64,000 nucleotides of DNA from the NCBI GenBank assembly GCA_965226215.1, contig CBDDCH010000002.1, forward strand, positions 62,001 to 126,000, written 5' to 3'. The notes under the pieces are model-generated. The model had not been told where the DNA came from and did not search any database. It saw only the letters and a list, made by a program, of their open reading frames with translations. How positions within the stretch are numbered: the stretch's first letter is position 1; every line of letters starts with the position of its first letter. Shown one piece after another: positions 1 to 8,488 of the stretch. The translations under genes were made by a program, and so were the position numbers. The stretch comes from G963668345 sp965226215. Lineage in GTDB: Bacteria; Acidobacteriota; Terriglobia; Bryobacterales; UBA6623.

Positions 1-1119
1 ACGATGGAAAGCTTCCAGCGGGACTTGCGGCCGCTCTATGAGCAGCTTCACTGCTGGACAAAGTACAAGCTCGCCGAACGCTTCGGCCTGCCGCCGCCGA
101 AGCGGATCCCCGCGCACTGGATCGGAAACCGCTGGGCGCAGGCCTGGCCAGGTTTGACTTCCTCAGCCGCCCTCGACGATTTGTTCGCGGGAAAGTCGCC
201 TGAATGGATCATCCGCCAGGCCGAGCGATTCTATACGTCGTTGGGAATGCCGTCTCTGCCGGACAGCTTTTGGGAGAAGTCAGACCTTTATCAACTGGCG
301 CCCGACGCGAAACGCAAGAAGAACACCCACGCGTCGGCTTGGCACCTGGACCTCGACAAGGACGTTCGTTCGCTGATGAGTGTGGAAGCGAACTACCGTT
401 GGTTTCAAACCACTCACCATGAACTCGGACATGTTTACTACTTCCTCGCGTATTCGAATCCCGAAGTCCCCTTGACGTTACGCGAGGGCGCAAACCGTGC
501 TTTCCACGAGGCGATTGGAGACTTGATCGGGATAGCGGCCCGCCAGCCAGCGTACTTGAAGCAGATTGGTTTGCTGCCCGACGATTTCGAAATCGACCCC
601 ACAATGTGGCTTTTGGACGAAGCGCTCAACCAGGCTGTGGTGTTCATTCCTTTTTCAGCCGGGACGATGTCGTTTTTCGAGCGGGACTTCTACGAGGGGA
701 ATCTCTCACCCGACGAGTTCAATCAGCGCTGGTGGGAATACGTCGGCCGCTTCCAAGGAGTTGAACCGCCCAGGCCGCGCGGGGAAGAGTTCTGCGACGC
801 CTGCACCAAGACGCATATCAGTGACGATCCGGGGCAGTACTACGACTACGCGATGGCGTTTGTCATCAAGTATCAGCTGCATACCTATATTGCCAAGAAC
901 ATTCTCAAGCAAGATCCCCGTAACTGTAACTACTACGGCAATCGGGAAGTGGGCGAGTTTTTGTGGGACCTATTGCAACTTGGTGCGACTCGGGATTGGA
1001 GAGAAGTCATACGCCAGAAGACCGGTGAAGAAATCAGTACCCGGGCCATGCTGGAATACTTTGAGCCGCTGATGGATTACCTGCAAGAGGCGAATGCCGG
1101 TAGGCAGCTTAGCTGGTAG
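1..1119 (+). CDS. M2-family zinc peptidase (ACE-like), 5' end outside the window
   Basis: This is the C-terminal part of a peptidase family M2 enzyme, the angiotensin-converting-enzyme/peptidyl-dipeptidase type that releases dipeptides from peptide C-termini and is normally secreted. The zinc site is visible: HHELGH around residues 138-143 (counted from the Met at 4) contains HExxH, and HEAIGD about 25 residues later supplies the third, glutamate ligand. Family members usually exceed 600 residues, so about 250 are missing on the left. The codon before the Met at 4 is in frame, so that Met need not be the true start. No signal peptide can be seen because the N-terminus is absent. Family assignment is secure; substrate is unknown. 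Confidence 0.9.
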   Translation, partial: TMESFQRDLRPLYEQLHCWTKYKLAERFGLPPPKRIPAHWIGNRWAQAWPGLTSSAALDDLFAGKSPEWIIRQAERFYTSLGMPSLPDSFWEKSDLYQLAPDAKRKKNTHASAWHLDLDKDVRSLMSVEANYRWFQTTHHELGHVYYFLAYSNPEVPLTLREGANRAFHEAIGDLIGIAARQPAYLKQIGLLPDDFEIDPTMWLLDEALNQAVVFIPFSAGTMSFFERDFYEGNLSPDEFNQRWWEYVGRFQGVEPPRPRGEEFCDACTKTHISDDPGQYYDYAMAFVIKYQLHTYIAKNILKQDPRNCNYYGNREVGEFLWDLLQLGATRDWREVIRQKTGEEISTRAMLEYFEPLMDYLQEANAGRQLSW

Positions 1120-1208
1120 CCACCGACTCCAGCAGGACCATCAAGTTGGACCAGCAGTTGGCGTCTCGCCGAGGGCTGGTTGGGGTTGCCGTGCGTCGAA
1201 GATCTCGC

Positions 1209-1655
1209 TTAGGACGGGTACGGATCGCCCCGCTTGTAGGCTATCTCGACGAAACCGAACCCAATTCGGTAGTGGTCGCGATCGACACGACGGCAGTAGG
1301 CAACGCGAGCCCGACCCGCGATGTTCATCGAGTAGTCGGGGTTGTGGAGATCGCCCGAGATGGAGACGACTTCGTCTACCGGGAGCGAGCACGGCATGTC
1401 CATCCCGACTCCGCCCTCACTGAAGTCCCATAACACACCGACGATCGCCTCCACGACCGCGCCCGCCCCGCGGCGGACGAGCAGTTTTTGGGGGCCGTAT
1501 TTTCGAGTGCGAGGATGGCTGCGTTTCTCTGCCGCTGCTGTGTCCTGGCCCTTTATTTCGGGAGATCTCACCGTCAATTCCCGATCCGCGTCGCGGATGG
1601 AGCGAAGGTTACTTTGGCCTTGATTTGAGCCTGCTCTTCCTTCCCCTTGAGTCAT
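1209..1655 (-). CDS. PilZ-domain protein
   Basis: A protein of about 148 residues with a C-terminal PilZ domain, the family that typically binds cyclic di-GMP and controls motility, adhesion or polysaccharide output. Around residue 46 it has R-S-H-P-R, matching the RxxxR binding motif, and about 30 residues later D-F-S-E-G-G, matching the D/NxSxxG motif. Beta-strand segments ending in YRIGFGFVEI follow. The first ~40 residues are polar and unrecognised. The open frame extends upstream to 1766, but the Met at 1655 is the first plausible start; no strong Shine-Dalgarno (SD) sequence supports either. It is convergent with the M2 peptidase gene. Its partner is not evident. Confidence 0.75.
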   Translation of the reverse strand: MTQGEGRAGSNQGQSNLRSIRDADRELTVRSPEIKGQDTAAAEKRSHPRTRKYGPQKLLVRRGAGAVVEAIVGVLWDFSEGGVGMDMPCSLPVDEVVSISGDLHNPDYSMNIAGRARVAYCRRVDRDHYRIGFGFVEIAYKRGDPYPS

Positions 1656-2186
1656 TGTTGAAAGATCCGGCTTCTTCTGAGAACGGCCTACCCTTCGGTA
1701 GCCTGGCAGGGTAGCGTGGCGCACCCCCTGGTAGTTTAATCTGAAGGCTTGGCCCGTTTTTCTCAATAGGTGGGATACAGTATTTTTTTCGGTGAGAGCT
1801 AAGGGGCCGCCGTTAAGAGTCGTAGGTGGTACGACCAGAAGTCGTAGAACTTTAGTATCAGGCCCATGCTGTTGATATTGTGACCGCAGGGGTTATGGGC
1901 GAACTCCTCTAGTAGCGCGTCCCGCCTCTCCGCAGAACTGATGGCGTTTTTCCGCAACAGGATGCCGATAAGAATGGCCCGTCAATCAGGTGCTCTATTT
2001 TCCCCACCAACCCACCACCGTGTCCTGTGAGGGGACCCACCGAAGCGCCGTGTGCCAGATGAACTGATGAGACCGTGACCCAACACTCAAACCGCGCCAC
2101 ACACGCTCCCGACCAGTTACGGGGACGGAGGTGGTTCGATCAGTGGCACGAATTTAAGATTCGTGCTAACTTGGGAGCGCCTCCTG
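1656..2186. other. Intergenic region before the cobalt/nickel transporter operon
   Basis: About 530 bases between the divergent PilZ gene and cbiM. I see no convincing reading frame. A small hairpin (GTCGTA, 5-base loop, TACGAC) lies near 1819-1835. I looked for cobalamin and NiCo riboswitch hallmarks, as expected upstream of cbi genes, and did not find a convincing match by eye. Confidence 0.4.
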
Positions 2187-2825
2187 ATGCATATTCCCGA
2201 CGGCTTCCTTTCGACCCCTGTCTGGGCCGGTTCCGCAGTGGCGGCTGCCCCCGCTGTAAGCTACTGCCTGCGCCGGACCCAGAGCTGCTTCGAGACCTCG
2301 AGGACACCCTTGCTGGGCGTCATGGGGGCCTTTGTTTTCGCCGCTCAAATGATCCATTTCCCTCTGGGGGTCGGAACGTCCGGGCACCTAACCGGCGCCG
2401 CGTTGCTGGCTGCCACACTCGGTCCGAGCGCCGCCACGGTCGTGATGACCGCCATCTTGGTCGTGCAGGCCCTCGTTTTCCAAGACGGCGGCGTCCTCGC
2501 CCTGGGGGCTAACGTGTTGAACCTTGCGGTTGTGGGCGTCTGGGTTGGGTACCTGCCGTTGAGATGGTCTCGCAAAGCGAGTGCCGGCACTCGTCGTGCC
2601 GCGGCCTTTCTGGGCGCCTGGATGTCTTTGATGGCGGTGGCATTGTTGGCATCGGCTGAGTTGAGTTTCTCGAAAGTCGCGCCTCCCGTTTCGCTCTTCA
2701 CGTCGATGTTGGCGATTCACGCCTTGTTGGGAATCGCCGAGGGGTTGATAACGACTGCTGGCTTGGCCGCGATGGAGCGATTGGATCCCGCTTTTGTTTA
2801 CGCCGGTGAACTGCCAGGACGATGA
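2187..2825 (+). CDS. cbiM: CbiM, substrate-binding membrane subunit of a Co/Ni ECF transporter
   Basis: The S-component of a group I energy-coupling-factor transporter that imports cobalt or nickel. The protein starts MHIPDGFLS. The conserved Met-His N-terminus chelates the metal in this family, so it fixes the start at 2187 rather than the upstream in-frame start at 2163. The 212-residue length and about six hydrophobic segments fit the family. The gene overlaps the next one by four bases (ATGA) and leads a compact operon with a PDGLE protein, cbiQ and cbiO. Whether cobalt or nickel is carried cannot be read from the sequence. Confidence 0.93.
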   Translation: MHIPDGFLSTPVWAGSAVAAAPAVSYCLRRTQSCFETSRTPLLGVMGAFVFAAQMIHFPLGVGTSGHLTGAALLAATLGPSAATVVMTAILVVQALVFQDGGVLALGANVLNLAVVGVWVGYLPLRWSRKASAGTRRAAAFLGAWMSLMAVALLASAELSFSKVAPPVSLFTSMLAIHALLGIAEGLITTAGLAAMERLDPAFVYAGELPGR

Positions 2826-3112
2826 AACAGATTGCTGTCTTGTTCGGGTGTGTGACCCTTACCCTCCTGGCAGTGGGGATTGTGCTGGTTCCGTGTGCTC
2901 CTGACACGCTCGAAAGCGTCGCTGGGTCGCTCGGGTTCGCCGATCTTGCTGTTGAAAGAGAGACCTGGAGCCCCTTTGCGGACTACGAAACTCGATTCTT
3001 CGAATCTGTCTGGTTTGCACGGCTCTCGGCGGGTCTGCTGGGAGTGGTTCTCCTATGCGGGCTGGGGGTGTTTTGGGGGCGCTCACTTCCCAGGAGAAAG
3101 GAAGACGGGTAA
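2822..3112 (+). CDS. PDGLE-domain (CbiN-like) ECF transporter subunit
   Basis: A 96-residue protein with two hydrophobic segments, near residues 6-24 and 68-86. Between them lies a loop containing PDTLESVAGSLGF and SPFADYET, which matches the PDGLE domain of CbiN-like and NikN-like subunits. In this family the small subunit partners CbiM and is needed for metal uptake. The exact PDGLE signature is degenerate here (PDTLE). It overlaps cbiM by four bases and is followed after two bases by the cbiQ start, so translation is probably coupled along the operon. Confidence 0.82.
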   Translation: MKQIAVLFGCVTLTLLAVGIVLVPCAPDTLESVAGSLGFADLAVERETWSPFADYETRFFESVWFARLSAGLLGVVLLCGLGVFWGRSLPRRKEDG

Positions 3113-3114
3113 GG

Positions 3115-3855
3115 GTGCACGGCCTCACTCTGGAACACTGGGCCCAACGAACGAGCCCCATCCACCGGCTGCACGCTATCACCAAAATCGCGGCGACGAT
3201 AACCCTTTTGCTGTCGCTGTCGCTCGCCGATCCCGCCTATCCGGTCTTTTATTTGGGTTGCTTCGTTCTGCTGATGGCCGGCACGGCAGTGGCGAAGTTG
3301 CCTCTGGGACGACTACTATTGCGGAGCTTGCTCGTGGCGCCGTTTGTGGGCGGGGTTGTCGTAGTTAACTTGTTCGGTGGGGATCCCGCTCGCGGTTTGA
3401 CGATTTTCTGGCGCGCTTACCTGTCCGCTTGCGCCGCGACTCTCCTACTGGCCACCACGCCGTTTCCCATTCTGTTACACGCGCTTGATCGGCTCCGGGT
3501 GCCTCACTTTTTTCTCACCGTCGTGCATTTCCTCTATCGTTATCTTTCCGTCGTCTACGAGCAAGCGAAGAGCATGCGGCGGGCTCGCCAGTGCCGCGCG
3601 CCCCAGCCTGACCGACGAGGGCTATGGGAAGCGGCGGCGGCTACCGTGGGATCGCTTTTTCTTCGCAGCCATCACCGCGCGGAGCGAGTGCACCGGGCCA
3701 TGCTGGCTCGTGGGTTTCGGGGCCGCTTGCTGTCCCTCGAAACAGCGCGTTTCGCGGGACGAGATTGGACGTTTCTGCTCGTCTTTTTCGCTCTGCTCGG
3801 ACTCTTGCAGTTTGCCTCCCAAGCATTCCGGCCAGGGGGCTTTTCAGCGCTATGA
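3115..3855 (+). CDS. cbiQ: CbiQ, transmembrane T-component of the Co/Ni ECF transporter
   Basis: Integral membrane coupling subunit linking the CbiO ATPase to CbiM. I chose the GTG at 3115 (protein beginning V/M-HGLTLEHW). It directly follows the PDGLE gene and has AGGAGAAAGGAAG just upstream; an earlier in-frame start at 3055 would overlap the previous gene by nearly 60 bases. About 247 residues with several membrane spans, and the RRARQCRAPQ and AMLARGFRG cytoplasmic segments that resemble the coupling-helix signatures of EcfT/CbiQ proteins. It overlaps cbiO by four bases. Confidence 0.9.
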   Translation: MHGLTLEHWAQRTSPIHRLHAITKIAATITLLLSLSLADPAYPVFYLGCFVLLMAGTAVAKLPLGRLLLRSLLVAPFVGGVVVVNLFGGDPARGLTIFWRAYLSACAATLLLATTPFPILLHALDRLRVPHFFLTVVHFLYRYLSVVYEQAKSMRRARQCRAPQPDRRGLWEAAAATVGSLFLRSHHRAERVHRAMLARGFRGRLLSLETARFAGRDWTFLLVFFALLGLLQFASQAFRPGGFSAL

Positions 3856-4580
3856 GACCGCCGCTGATCGAGGTTTCCGGGCTTAGCTACCGATATCCGG
3901 ACGGCACCGTCGGTCTAGACGGCGTCGACTTCTCCCTCGCTTCTGGAGAGACGGTCGCTTTAATGGGGCCCACCGGATCCGGCAAGACCACTTTTCTGCT
4001 CCGGGTTCTTGGACTTCTCGACGGGGCGGGGGAGATCACGATCTGCGGAGATCGCCTGGAAAAGCGAACTCTGGCCTTGGCTCGGCAAAAGCTCGGGTTG
4101 CTGTTTCAACACCCGGATGACCAGTTAGTGATGTCCACCGTTCTGGAGGACGTCGCCTTCGGGCCCCTGAACTCCGGGGTGAATCCGGCCGCTGCAAGGC
4201 AGCTCGCCCGCTCGGCTCTGCAACGAGTCGGCATGGAGTCGGCGGCTGAGCGCCGGCCCCAAAATCTTAGCGCGGGCGAGAAGCGTCTGGTGCAGCTCGC
4301 CGGGCTGCTGGCCATGAACCCGGCTGTCCTTCTGCTTGACGAGCCGGACACGTTCCTCGACCCGCCCTCCAGAGCCAATTTGCTTTCTATCTTGCGAGAG
4401 TTGCCGCAGGCCATAATCCTCGTTACTCACCATGCTGATTCGGCCCGCGCCCTGGCGGACCGGGCGGCCTTCTTCGACCGAGGCCGCATCATTGCCGAAG
4501 GCAGCGTGGCTGAAATCGTCGAACGGTTCCAGTGGGATGGCCAACCAGCCGAGCCACTACGCGCTGAGGCTTGCGACTAA
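3852..4580 (+). CDS. cbiO: CbiO, ATPase of the Co/Ni ECF transporter
   Basis: ABC ATPase energising the CbiMQ transporter. All ABC motifs are present: Walker A GPTGSGKTT, Q-loop QHPDDQLVMSTVLEDVAFGP, signature LSAGEKR, Walker B AVLLLDEPDTFLDP and the switch histidine in VTHHADS. The QHPDDQL Q-loop is typical of ECF/CbiO ATPases. The start ATG at 3852 shares ATGA with the cbiQ stop; a much longer upstream frame overlaps cbiQ and is rejected. About 242 residues. It is the last gene of the operon and converges on the split ABC permease gene. Confidence 0.94.
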   Translation: MRPPLIEVSGLSYRYPDGTVGLDGVDFSLASGETVALMGPTGSGKTTFLLRVLGLLDGAGEITICGDRLEKRTLALARQKLGLLFQHPDDQLVMSTVLEDVAFGPLNSGVNPAAARQLARSALQRVGMESAAERRPQNLSAGEKRLVQLAGLLAMNPAVLLLDEPDTFLDPPSRANLLSILRELPQAIILVTHHADSARALADRAAFFDRGRIIAEGSVAEIVERFQWDGQPAEPLRAEACD

Positions 4581-4631
4581 CCGGATTCCGTTTGCCGGAG
4601 CGGCCGCCGGCTCACTAGCCTTTACCCCGGC

Positions 4632-5406
4632 TCACTCCGAGACTACCGGTGCTCCGCCGGGAGTCAGATGCGACAACAGCAGCTCGCGATGCCGCCGTCC
4701 ATAGCGGACCGTTCTCGAGAGCGTTAACAAGTAGAGCGTGACGCCTCCGGCGGCCGCCAAAGTTAGCACCGCGACGTATCCCTCGAGACTGTCGTATCGA
4801 TAGCGGCTGATGTAGGCCGCCAAGAGCGGCAGCAGCGACAGCGGGAACAACATGAACTGCACAGTCGCTCGCAGTCCGTGCCCGGGACCGGCTCGGGAGA
4901 TGCGATCCGGGTTGCTCGCTACGGGGTGGCGAACGGACATGTGATTTCCCACCGACATCAAGTAAAGGAGCGCAATCAAGCCGACGGCAAACGCTTCCAA
5001 GCTTTCGGGCATTCCTACCGGGAGGCCGATAAGCAGACAAACCCCGCAGACTAGCGCTATTTCGAGCATCGCGAAGACCAGCGTCGTCAGGTTCTTCGCT
5101 AGCAGCAGTGTACGAAACGACAACGGCAGCCAGAAGTAGAAGCGGGCGGCGTCTCGGTCAAATCCAAAGCGGTTGAGAAACATCACCGGTCCTAGCAACA
5201 ACAGGGCATAGAGACTGATAAATGTCACTGCGCTCTGTTCTAGCCAATCTCCCATCGATGCCTGCCAGTTCTTCATGATTGGGACCCAGGCGATGACGCC
5301 GAACGTAAAGCCCATGAAAAACGGCAGACGAAACCGTGGGCTGCGCCACAAATAGCGAAGTTCTTTTTCGACCAGCGCTCCGAGCGGGTCGGGCAGAACG
5401 TAGGAG
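4632..5406 (-). pseudogene. ABC permease, C-terminal part (interrupted by ISL3 copy 1)
   Basis: The C-terminal half of a multi-span ABC exporter permease. The frame begins at the target duplication (…SSYVLPDPLGALVEKEL) and runs through five to six hydrophobic segments to a TGA at 4632-4634. Its N-terminal half lies at 6706-7573 on the other side of the IS. Removing the 1299-bp element and one 8-bp duplicate joins the two parts in frame as RLVRLSSYVLPDPLGAL, giving a 544-codon gene. The reading frame into the IS continues with unrelated residues, so no intact permease is made from this copy. Confidence 0.85.
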
Positions 5407-6705
5407 GGTTCTTCCGGGTTTCTAGTGGGCGAGTGAGGCTCGGTGGTAGTCTCGCGGGATGCAAGACCGCGAGCTATACCGCCAGATTCTGGGCATCGAA
5501 AGTCCCTGGAAAGTCGTGCGAGTGGAGCTGCGCCGAGCCGACGGCGAAGTCCACGTCTTCCTCGAACACGACGAGCAAGTCCGCTGGCCGTGCCGCCAAT
5601 GCAGCGCCGTGTGCGCACTCCACGATCATCAGCCCGAACGCCGCTGGCGTCACCTCGACACCTGTCAGTACCGCACGATCCTGCACGCCCGGCCGCCGCG
5701 CAGCGACTGCTCCGAGCACGGGCCGCGCGTCGTGCGACTGCCCTGGGCCGAGGCTTCCAGCCGCTTCACCGCGCTGTTTGAAGCTCTCGCGATCTCGTGG
5801 CTGAAGGAAGCCAGCCAGCAAGGCATCGCCGAGTTGCTGGCGCTGAGCTGGGACGAGATTCACGGCATCCTGGAACGCGCCGTGCAACGTGGGCTCGAAC
5901 GTCGCGCGGCAGAGCCGATTCCCTACCTGGGCGTCGACGAGAAGAGCTTCCGCAAGCGCCATCGCTATCTCACCGTCGTCAACGATCTCAACCGCTCGCG
6001 CGTGTTGTTCGTCGCCGAGGGACGCCGCCAGGCCAGCCTGGACGGCTTTTGGAAGACGTTGAGCGCAGAGCAACTCGCCCGAGTCGAGGCCGTCGCGATG
6101 GACATGTGGGATCCTTACGTCGCCTCGACCCGGGAGCATCTCGACGAATCGGAGAAAAAGATCGTTTACGACAAATATCACATCGCGGCGCATCTGGCGA
6201 AGGCGGTGGACCAGGTGCGGCGGGCGGAGAACAAGCGTTTACTGGCCCTCGGCGACGAGCGTTTGACAGGCACGAAGTACGCTTGGCTGCGGCATCCGGC
6301 GAACTTTTCCGAGGACGCCTGGCGCGAGTTCCGCGCGCTGCGCGAAAGCGACTTGAAGACGGCGCGGGCGTGGGCGTTGAAGGAAACGGCGATGCGGCTG
6401 TTCGACTATCGTCGCGAATCGGCGGCGCGAGCTTTCTTCGAGCAATGGCGCGGCTGGGCGAGTCGCAGCCGGCTGACGCCGATGGTCACCGTAGCGCGGA
6501 TGTTGACGGCTCGCCTCGAAAACATACTCACGTATCTGAAACACCGCATTACGAACGCGGTCAGCGAGGGGTTGAACTCAAGGATTCAATGGGTCAAGGC
6601 CACGGCGCGCGGTTTCCGCAATCAACAGAACTTCATCAACGCCATCTACTTCCACTGTGGGAAACTCGATCTGGCTCCTTCGCCCACTTAAAACCCGGAA
6701 GAGCC
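5407..6705 (+). mobile_element. ISL3-family insertion sequence, copy 1 (1299 bp)
   Basis: The element is bounded by imperfect inverted repeats (left GGTTCTTCCGGGTTT, right end reverse complement GGCTCTTCCGGGTTT), the GGCTCTTC-type ends usual for ISL3. It is flanked by an exact 8-bp target duplication, CGTAGGAG, at 5399-5406 and 6706-6713; 8 bp is the family norm. It carries one transposase gene on the plus strand. A second copy lies at 46701-47999 with identical ends. This copy splits the permease partner of the ABC ATPase at 7575-8324. Confidence 0.95.
5459..6691 (+). CDS. ISL3-family transposase (copy 1)
   Basis: A 410-residue DDE transposase. The N-terminus has a Cys-rich zinc-binding region (CRQCSAVCAL…), then a helix-turn-helix stretch (KEASQQGIAELLALSWDEI). 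The catalytic core shows the first Asp in YLGVDEKSFRK, the second in AVAMDMWDPY and the Glu in NAVSEGLNSRIQW. The protein is full length and looks functional. It differs from copy 2 at two residues only (Ala versus Thr in KTARAW, Gly versus Asp in QWRGWAS), each a G-to-A difference in the DNA. The ATG lies 52 bases inside the left inverted repeat. Confidence 0.95.
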   Translation: MQDRELYRQILGIESPWKVVRVELRRADGEVHVFLEHDEQVRWPCRQCSAVCALHDHQPERRWRHLDTCQYRTILHARPPRSDCSEHGPRVVRLPWAEASSRFTALFEALAISWLKEASQQGIAELLALSWDEIHGILERAVQRGLERRAAEPIPYLGVDEKSFRKRHRYLTVVNDLNRSRVLFVAEGRRQASLDGFWKTLSAEQLARVEAVAMDMWDPYVASTREHLDESEKKIVYDKYHIAAHLAKAVDQVRRAENKRLLALGDERLTGTKYAWLRHPANFSEDAWREFRALRESDLKTARAWALKETAMRLFDYRRESAARAFFEQWRGWASRSRLTPMVTVARMLTARLENILTYLKHRITNAVSEGLNSRIQWVKATARGFRNQQNFINAIYFHCGKLDLAPSPT

Positions 6706-7573
6706 CGTAGGAGGATAGCCGAACGAGTCTTCCCTGCAGGTTCACCAAGCCCCGCCTCCGCGGCAGGACGTTGCCGGTCACGCTCGAGCTGAGGTGTGAC
6801 ATTTGGCGGAACTGATAAAAACCGAATACCGCCGCCGCGAGGACCATCGCGACCATAATCATCCAATCCTCAGGTTTCCCCCGGCCTACGCTGATCCGCG
6901 CGACTAAACCTGATGGGGCCACCCAATAGGGAATGTCCAGCCCACTTATCCACACCACCCGAGCTAGATTCCGCGCCGTCTCACTCCAGATCAATAGCTG
7001 GGGAAGAATAGTACAGCTGACCAGCAGCACCAAAACAACCTCGCGCAGTCGCCGCCTCCTGAACACACGCTCTACCAGGTTTCTCATCCCGGCCGAGAAG
7101 AACACATTAAAGGCGACGAACAGCACAAACGCGCCCCCAAGCTGGGCCAAGTAGGGTGAATCCGCGTAGGCCAACCCTCCGAACAGCCCCGCTAGTAAAA
7201 GCACCATCTCCGAGCCGGTACCGAGTCGTAGCAAGCATTCGACAACGAATAGGCTCCCCATCGATATGGGGTACGTCCTGAGCTTGCCCATCTCGAGAGA
7301 GACACCGAGGGAAAGTGTGACCAGGGGGACCAATTGCCAGTAACCCATCATGAACAGCAGCACGCCCGGCAGCGCACCCTCCACATCCTCGCGCCCGATC
7401 ATGCTTGGTACAAGTGCGCAGCCAACCGCTGCTGCGGTCCAAAGCAAGTACCACAAGGCCCCCAAAACAATCGAAACGAGCCTCCCGCGTCGCCCCTGTT
7501 GCTGACGGAGGGCGTTGATGACAGAGCGGAACTGCGCAACTAAAAGCGCATGGATTTGCCGCCAAGCCCGCAT
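6706..7573 (-). pseudogene. ABC permease, N-terminal part (interrupted by ISL3 copy 1)
   Basis: The N-terminal half of the split ABC exporter permease, starting MRAWRQIHALLVAQFRSV at 7573, one base after the TAG of the upstream ATPase gene. It contains about six hydrophobic segments and ends at the ISL3 target site after VNLQGRLVRLSSY. Together with 4632-5406 it would encode a permease of about 544 residues working with the 7575-8324 ATPase; the substrate is unknown. A truncated protein running a few residues into the IS could still be translated. Confidence 0.85.
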
Positions 7574-7574
7574 C

Positions 7575-8324
7575 CTAGAGCCACTCCAGCCGCTGCAGTG
7601 CCTTCTCGCCCCCCACCACCCGGACGAAGATGTCTTCCAGCGTCTCCTCTGCCGATCGCAGCTCGGGCACCGACCCCTCGGCGACAATCCTGCCCTGGTC
7701 AATGATGGCCACCCGATCGCAAAGCCGCTCGACGACTTCCAATACATGCGAGGTCAAGAACACCGTCGCGCCTTGTTCCACTTGCCGGGTCAGGATCTCC
7801 TTCATCAATCGGGCGCCCATCGGGTCTACACCTTCGAATGGTTCGTCCAGCAAGAACAGCTTGGGCCGATGAATTAACGCCCCTGCCAGCGCCAGGCGCT
7901 TCTTCATGCCTTTGGAATAGTCAGCGATCAAGGACGCCGCGTCGGCGTCGAGCTCAAAAAGCTCCAATAATTCACGTGACCTGGCCAATGCCGTTGTGCG
8001 CTCGAGGCCGTACATGCGCGCCACGAACTCGAGGAATTCCAGCCCGCTGAGGCGATCAAAAAGCAGTGACTCGTCCGGCACGACGCCGATCACCTGCTGA
8101 ATGGCCCTCATTTCGTCGGGAACCCTCATTCCCAAGACCTCGACTTCCCCTGATGTTGGCGGCAGCAGGCCGATTAGGATGTGGATAGTGGTTGTTTTTC
8201 CGGCGCCGTTGGGGCCTAGAAACCCGAAGAAACTGCCCGCAGGGACTTCCAAATCCAGACCCTGCAGAGCCGCTTTCGGCCCGTAGAACTTGCGCAGGCT
8301 ATTGGTGCAAATGGCGGGCTTCAT
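7575..8324 (-). CDS. ABC-2 type exporter ATP-binding protein
   Basis: A 249-residue ABC ATPase. It has Walker A LGPNGAGKTT near residue 40, signature YSKGMKKRL, Walker B LFLLDEPFEGVDP and switch His in LTSHVLEVVERL. The pattern, including the relaxed signature and the short C-terminal tail, is that of ABC-2 exporter ATPases (multidrug, lipid or Na+ export). I chose MKPAICTNSLRKFYG at 8324; six more in-frame residues lie upstream with no obvious SD. It is operonic with the permease downstream, which is broken by ISL3, so the transporter is probably dead unless another permease is used. Confidence 0.9.
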   Translation of the reverse strand: MKPAICTNSLRKFYGPKAALQGLDLEVPAGSFFGFLGPNGAGKTTTIHILIGLLPPTSGEVEVLGMRVPDEMRAIQQVIGVVPDESLLFDRLSGLEFLEFVARMYGLERTTALARSRELLELFELDADAASLIADYSKGMKKRLALAGALIHRPKLFLLDEPFEGVDPMGARLMKEILTRQVEQGATVFLTSHVLEVVERLCDRVAIIDQGRIVAEGSVPELRSAEETLEDIFVRVVGGEKALQRLEWL

Positions 8325-8377
8325 GCGCCCAGTGTACCCCATCGGTTTCTAGCCGGCCCTTCCTGCCAATGTTAATG

Positions 8378-8406
8378 TTGACTTGCATGCTGCCGCCCTT
8401 TAGCAT
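8378..8406 (+). promoter_or_regulatory. Sigma-70-type promoter for the tsaD leader
   Basis: TTGACT at 8378-8383 and TAGCAT at 8401-8406 are separated by exactly 17 bases: five of six consensus bases in the -35 box and four of six in the -10 box. Transcription would begin near 8413, shortly before the extended SD at 8422. It lies in the divergent region between the ABC ATPase gene and tsaD. Predicted by eye. Confidence 0.5.
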
Positions 8407-8421
8407 GGAGATATCGCTGCG

Positions 8422-8436
8422 AAAGGAGGTGATCCA
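8422..8436 (+). promoter_or_regulatory. Exceptionally long SD sequence (or 16S 3'-end-like segment)
   Basis: AAAGGAGGTGATCCA is complementary to the complete universal 3' tail of 16S rRNA, much longer than the 5-6 bases normally used. It ends four bases before the ATG of a 15-codon reading frame at 8441. The GGAGG core is 11 bases from the ATG, a little more than usual. Read on the minus strand, the same bases look like the end of a 16S gene; see the finding on 8422-8620. Confidence 0.5.
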
Positions 8437-8440
8437 GAAC

Positions 8441-8488
8441 ATGAACGATTGTGATGAACCTATGTCTGGCGAGGTGGCCGACTGTTAA
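8441..8488 (+). CDS. Candidate 15-residue leader peptide upstream of tsaD
   Basis: A short frame MNDCDEPMSGEVADC followed by TAA. It starts immediately after the long SD at 8422-8436 and downstream of a good promoter. It is acidic, with Cys at positions 4 and 15. No family is recognised. The stop falls inside the first of a series of RNA hairpins leading to tsaD, so translation of the leader could affect folding of the downstream RNA. It could equally be chance next to an rRNA-like segment. No peptide or homologue can be claimed from sequence alone. Confidence 0.3.
   Translation: MNDCDEPMSGEVADC

Noticed and set aside
1656..2186. Possible cobalamin or NiCo riboswitch upstream of cbiM
   Set aside because: Looked for the B12-box and NiCo conserved strings; no convincing match by eye.
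5474..6193. Long minus-strand reading frame inside the ISL3 element
   Set aside because: Antisense shadow of the high-GC transposase gene, repeated identically in copy 2 and without domain content.
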